From Phycisphaerae bacterium (GTDB taxonomy: Bacteria; Planctomycetota; Phycisphaerae; Tepidisphaerales; Tepidisphaeraceae), in assembly GCA_030448225.1 (NCBI GenBank), contig JAUJNJ010000156.1:1-5665 (forward strand): a stretch of 5,665 nt of DNA, written 5' to 3'. The notes under the pieces are model-generated. The model ran no database searches. It saw only the letters and a program-made list of their open reading frames with translations, and was not told the DNA's origin. The stretch's first letter is position 1. Every line of letters begins with the position of its first letter. This document shows, piece by piece, positions 4,769-5,665 of the stretch. The position numbers and the translations under genes were made by a program.

Positions 4769-5665
4769 TTACGGAACGAATGCCAGTGCCGGCTCGGGCC
4801 GCCGGCTCACCAGCCCCTCGAACACCTTCAGCATGTCCTGGGCCATATGGTCGTCCGTGAAATGCGCCGTCACCGCCTCACGACCCAGGCGGCCGAGCCG
4901 CGCGCGCTGCTCGCCGTCCTGGAGCATCCGGGCCAGCGCGCCGGCGAGGGCGGGCGCATCGTTCGGCGGCACGAGCACGCCGGCGCCGCTGAGCTCGACC
5001 AGCTCGGGGAACGAGCCGTGCGCCGGCTGCACCACCGGCTTGCCGCGCGCCCACGCTTCCAGCACCGACACGCCCTTCGCTTCCACATACTCCGTCGGCA
5101 CGGTCATCACGTCGCTGCCGTCGATCAGCGCGATCTTCTCCTCGCGGCTGACCTCGCCGCGGAACTCCGCCTGCGCCGCCTTCCCCGCGGCCCGGACGCG
5201 CGCCTGCTGTTGCTCGTAAAACTTCACGTACCCCTTGCCGAGATACCCCGCTACCCGGAGCCGCACGTCGGCCATCCCGGGCATCTGCCACAGCAGCAGC
5301 ATCGCGTCAACCAGCCGGTGCAGGCCCTTTTCCGGGCAGATCCGCGCCACGTACCCGACCGTGGGCGGCCGCCCGTCCGGCGAGGTCGGGTCCGGCGCGT
5401 CCGTCAGATAATCCGATGCGATGCCCGGGTAAACGACATCAATCGCTCCCCGCGGCACGTCGAGGTACGCCGCCATCCGCCCGGCGTACTCGTGGCTGGT
5501 GGCGACGAACCGGTCGACGTCGGCCGCTCGCTTCCGGATCAGCGCCTGGGCGTCGGCGCGGTCGCGCGGGGCGAGGGCGTCGAGGAAGATGTCTTCCCCC
5601 GCCAGCTCGCACACCACCGGCACGCCGAGCTCCTGCTTCAGCAAATGGGCGACGCCAATGAACAT
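4769..5665 (-). CDS. GT4-family glycosyltransferase (GT-B fold), N-terminus outside window
   Basis: This is the last 298 residues of a retaining, nucleotide-sugar-dependent glycosyltransferase of the GT4 type, likely acting on a cell-surface or exopolysaccharide glycan at the cytoplasmic face. Visible parts are the end of the N-terminal acceptor domain (VVCELAGEDIFLDAL, 17-31; ATSHEYAGRM), the inter-domain VVYPGI, then the donor-binding domain: VGYVARICPEKG (103-114, with Arg108 and Lys113 in the phosphate-contact positions), EFRGEVSREEK, VMTVPTEY, and the E(x7)E motif EAKGVSVLE (Glu195, Glu203), followed by ELVELSGAGVLVPP. The ATG at 5665 is at the very edge and is probably internal, since GT-B enzymes need a full N-terminal domain of about 150-180 residues. 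The stop TAA is at 4769-4771. Donor and acceptor cannot be told. The downstream gap has no same-operon gene nearby. Confidence 0.92.
   Translation of the reverse strand: MFIGVAHLLKQELGVPVVCELAGEDIFLDALAPRDRADAQALIRKRAADVDRFVATSHEYAGRMAAYLDVPRGAIDVVYPGIASDYLTDAPDPTSPDGRPPTVGYVARICPEKGLHRLVDAMLLLWQMPGMADVRLRVAGYLGKGYVKFYEQQQARVRAAGKAAQAEFRGEVSREEKIALIDGSDVMTVPTEYVEAKGVSVLEAWARGKPVVQPAHGSFPELVELSGAGVLVPPNDAPALAGALARMLQDGEQRARLGRLGREAVTAHFTDDHMAQDMLKVFEGLVSRRPEPALAFVP

Noticed and set aside
4522..4860. 112-codon + strand frame in the gap before the glycosyltransferase
   Set aside because: It overlaps the glycosyltransferase 3' end antisense, lacks a ribosome site and motifs, and looks like random high-GC coding.

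Overview
The window is GC-rich and gene-dense. It looks like a chromosomal segment of a planctomycete, perhaps Gemmatales-like. That placement is an inference from the gene content: a SpoIIE-type phosphatase with a long basic C-terminal tail, a secreted PQQ-type beta-propeller protein beginning its mature part with WPGWRG, a secreted dienelactone-hydrolase-like enzyme, and a GT4 glycosyltransferase with a VCELAGED segment. I know these as common planctomycete types. No rRNA, tRNA, CRISPR array, transposase or phage gene was seen.

Layout. On the + strand, a SpoIIE/PP2C phosphatase lacking its N-terminus (2-922) is followed after 21 bases by a serine alpha/beta hydrolase (944-1660); the two probably form one transcription unit. 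Converging on them from the - strand is a secreted cysteine hydrolase of the dienelactone hydrolase family (1839-2678). Upstream of it, also on the - strand, lies a secreted beta-propeller protein (2812-4085). Its first half is intact and its second half is broken by about six frame changes within roughly 370 bases. After a 683-base gap without a credible gene comes the C-terminal part of a GT4 glycosyltransferase (4769-5665, - strand), which runs off the right edge.

Every sizeable intergenic gap (1661-1838, 2679-2811, 4086-4768) holds one long imperfect inverted repeat whose arms are built from degenerate units of about 9 bases. The elements at 1672-1822 and 4188-4294 share a CTTCGCG-type arm. 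The element at 2718-2800 uses a different unit (ATCTGCGTC-like) but has the same layout and the same CCGC...GCGG ends. The large gap also holds a perfect 13-bp hairpin with a 4-base loop, two further GC-rich hairpins and a perfect TATAAT on the - strand. Together these could mark an undescribed small RNA or only a terminator region.

The clearest unusual points are the interspersed hairpin elements, the clustered frame changes, the phosphatase-hydrolase pairing that recalls the RsbP/RsbQ stress module, and the structured gap at 4322-4560. I found no clear evidence of a wholly new multi-gene system.
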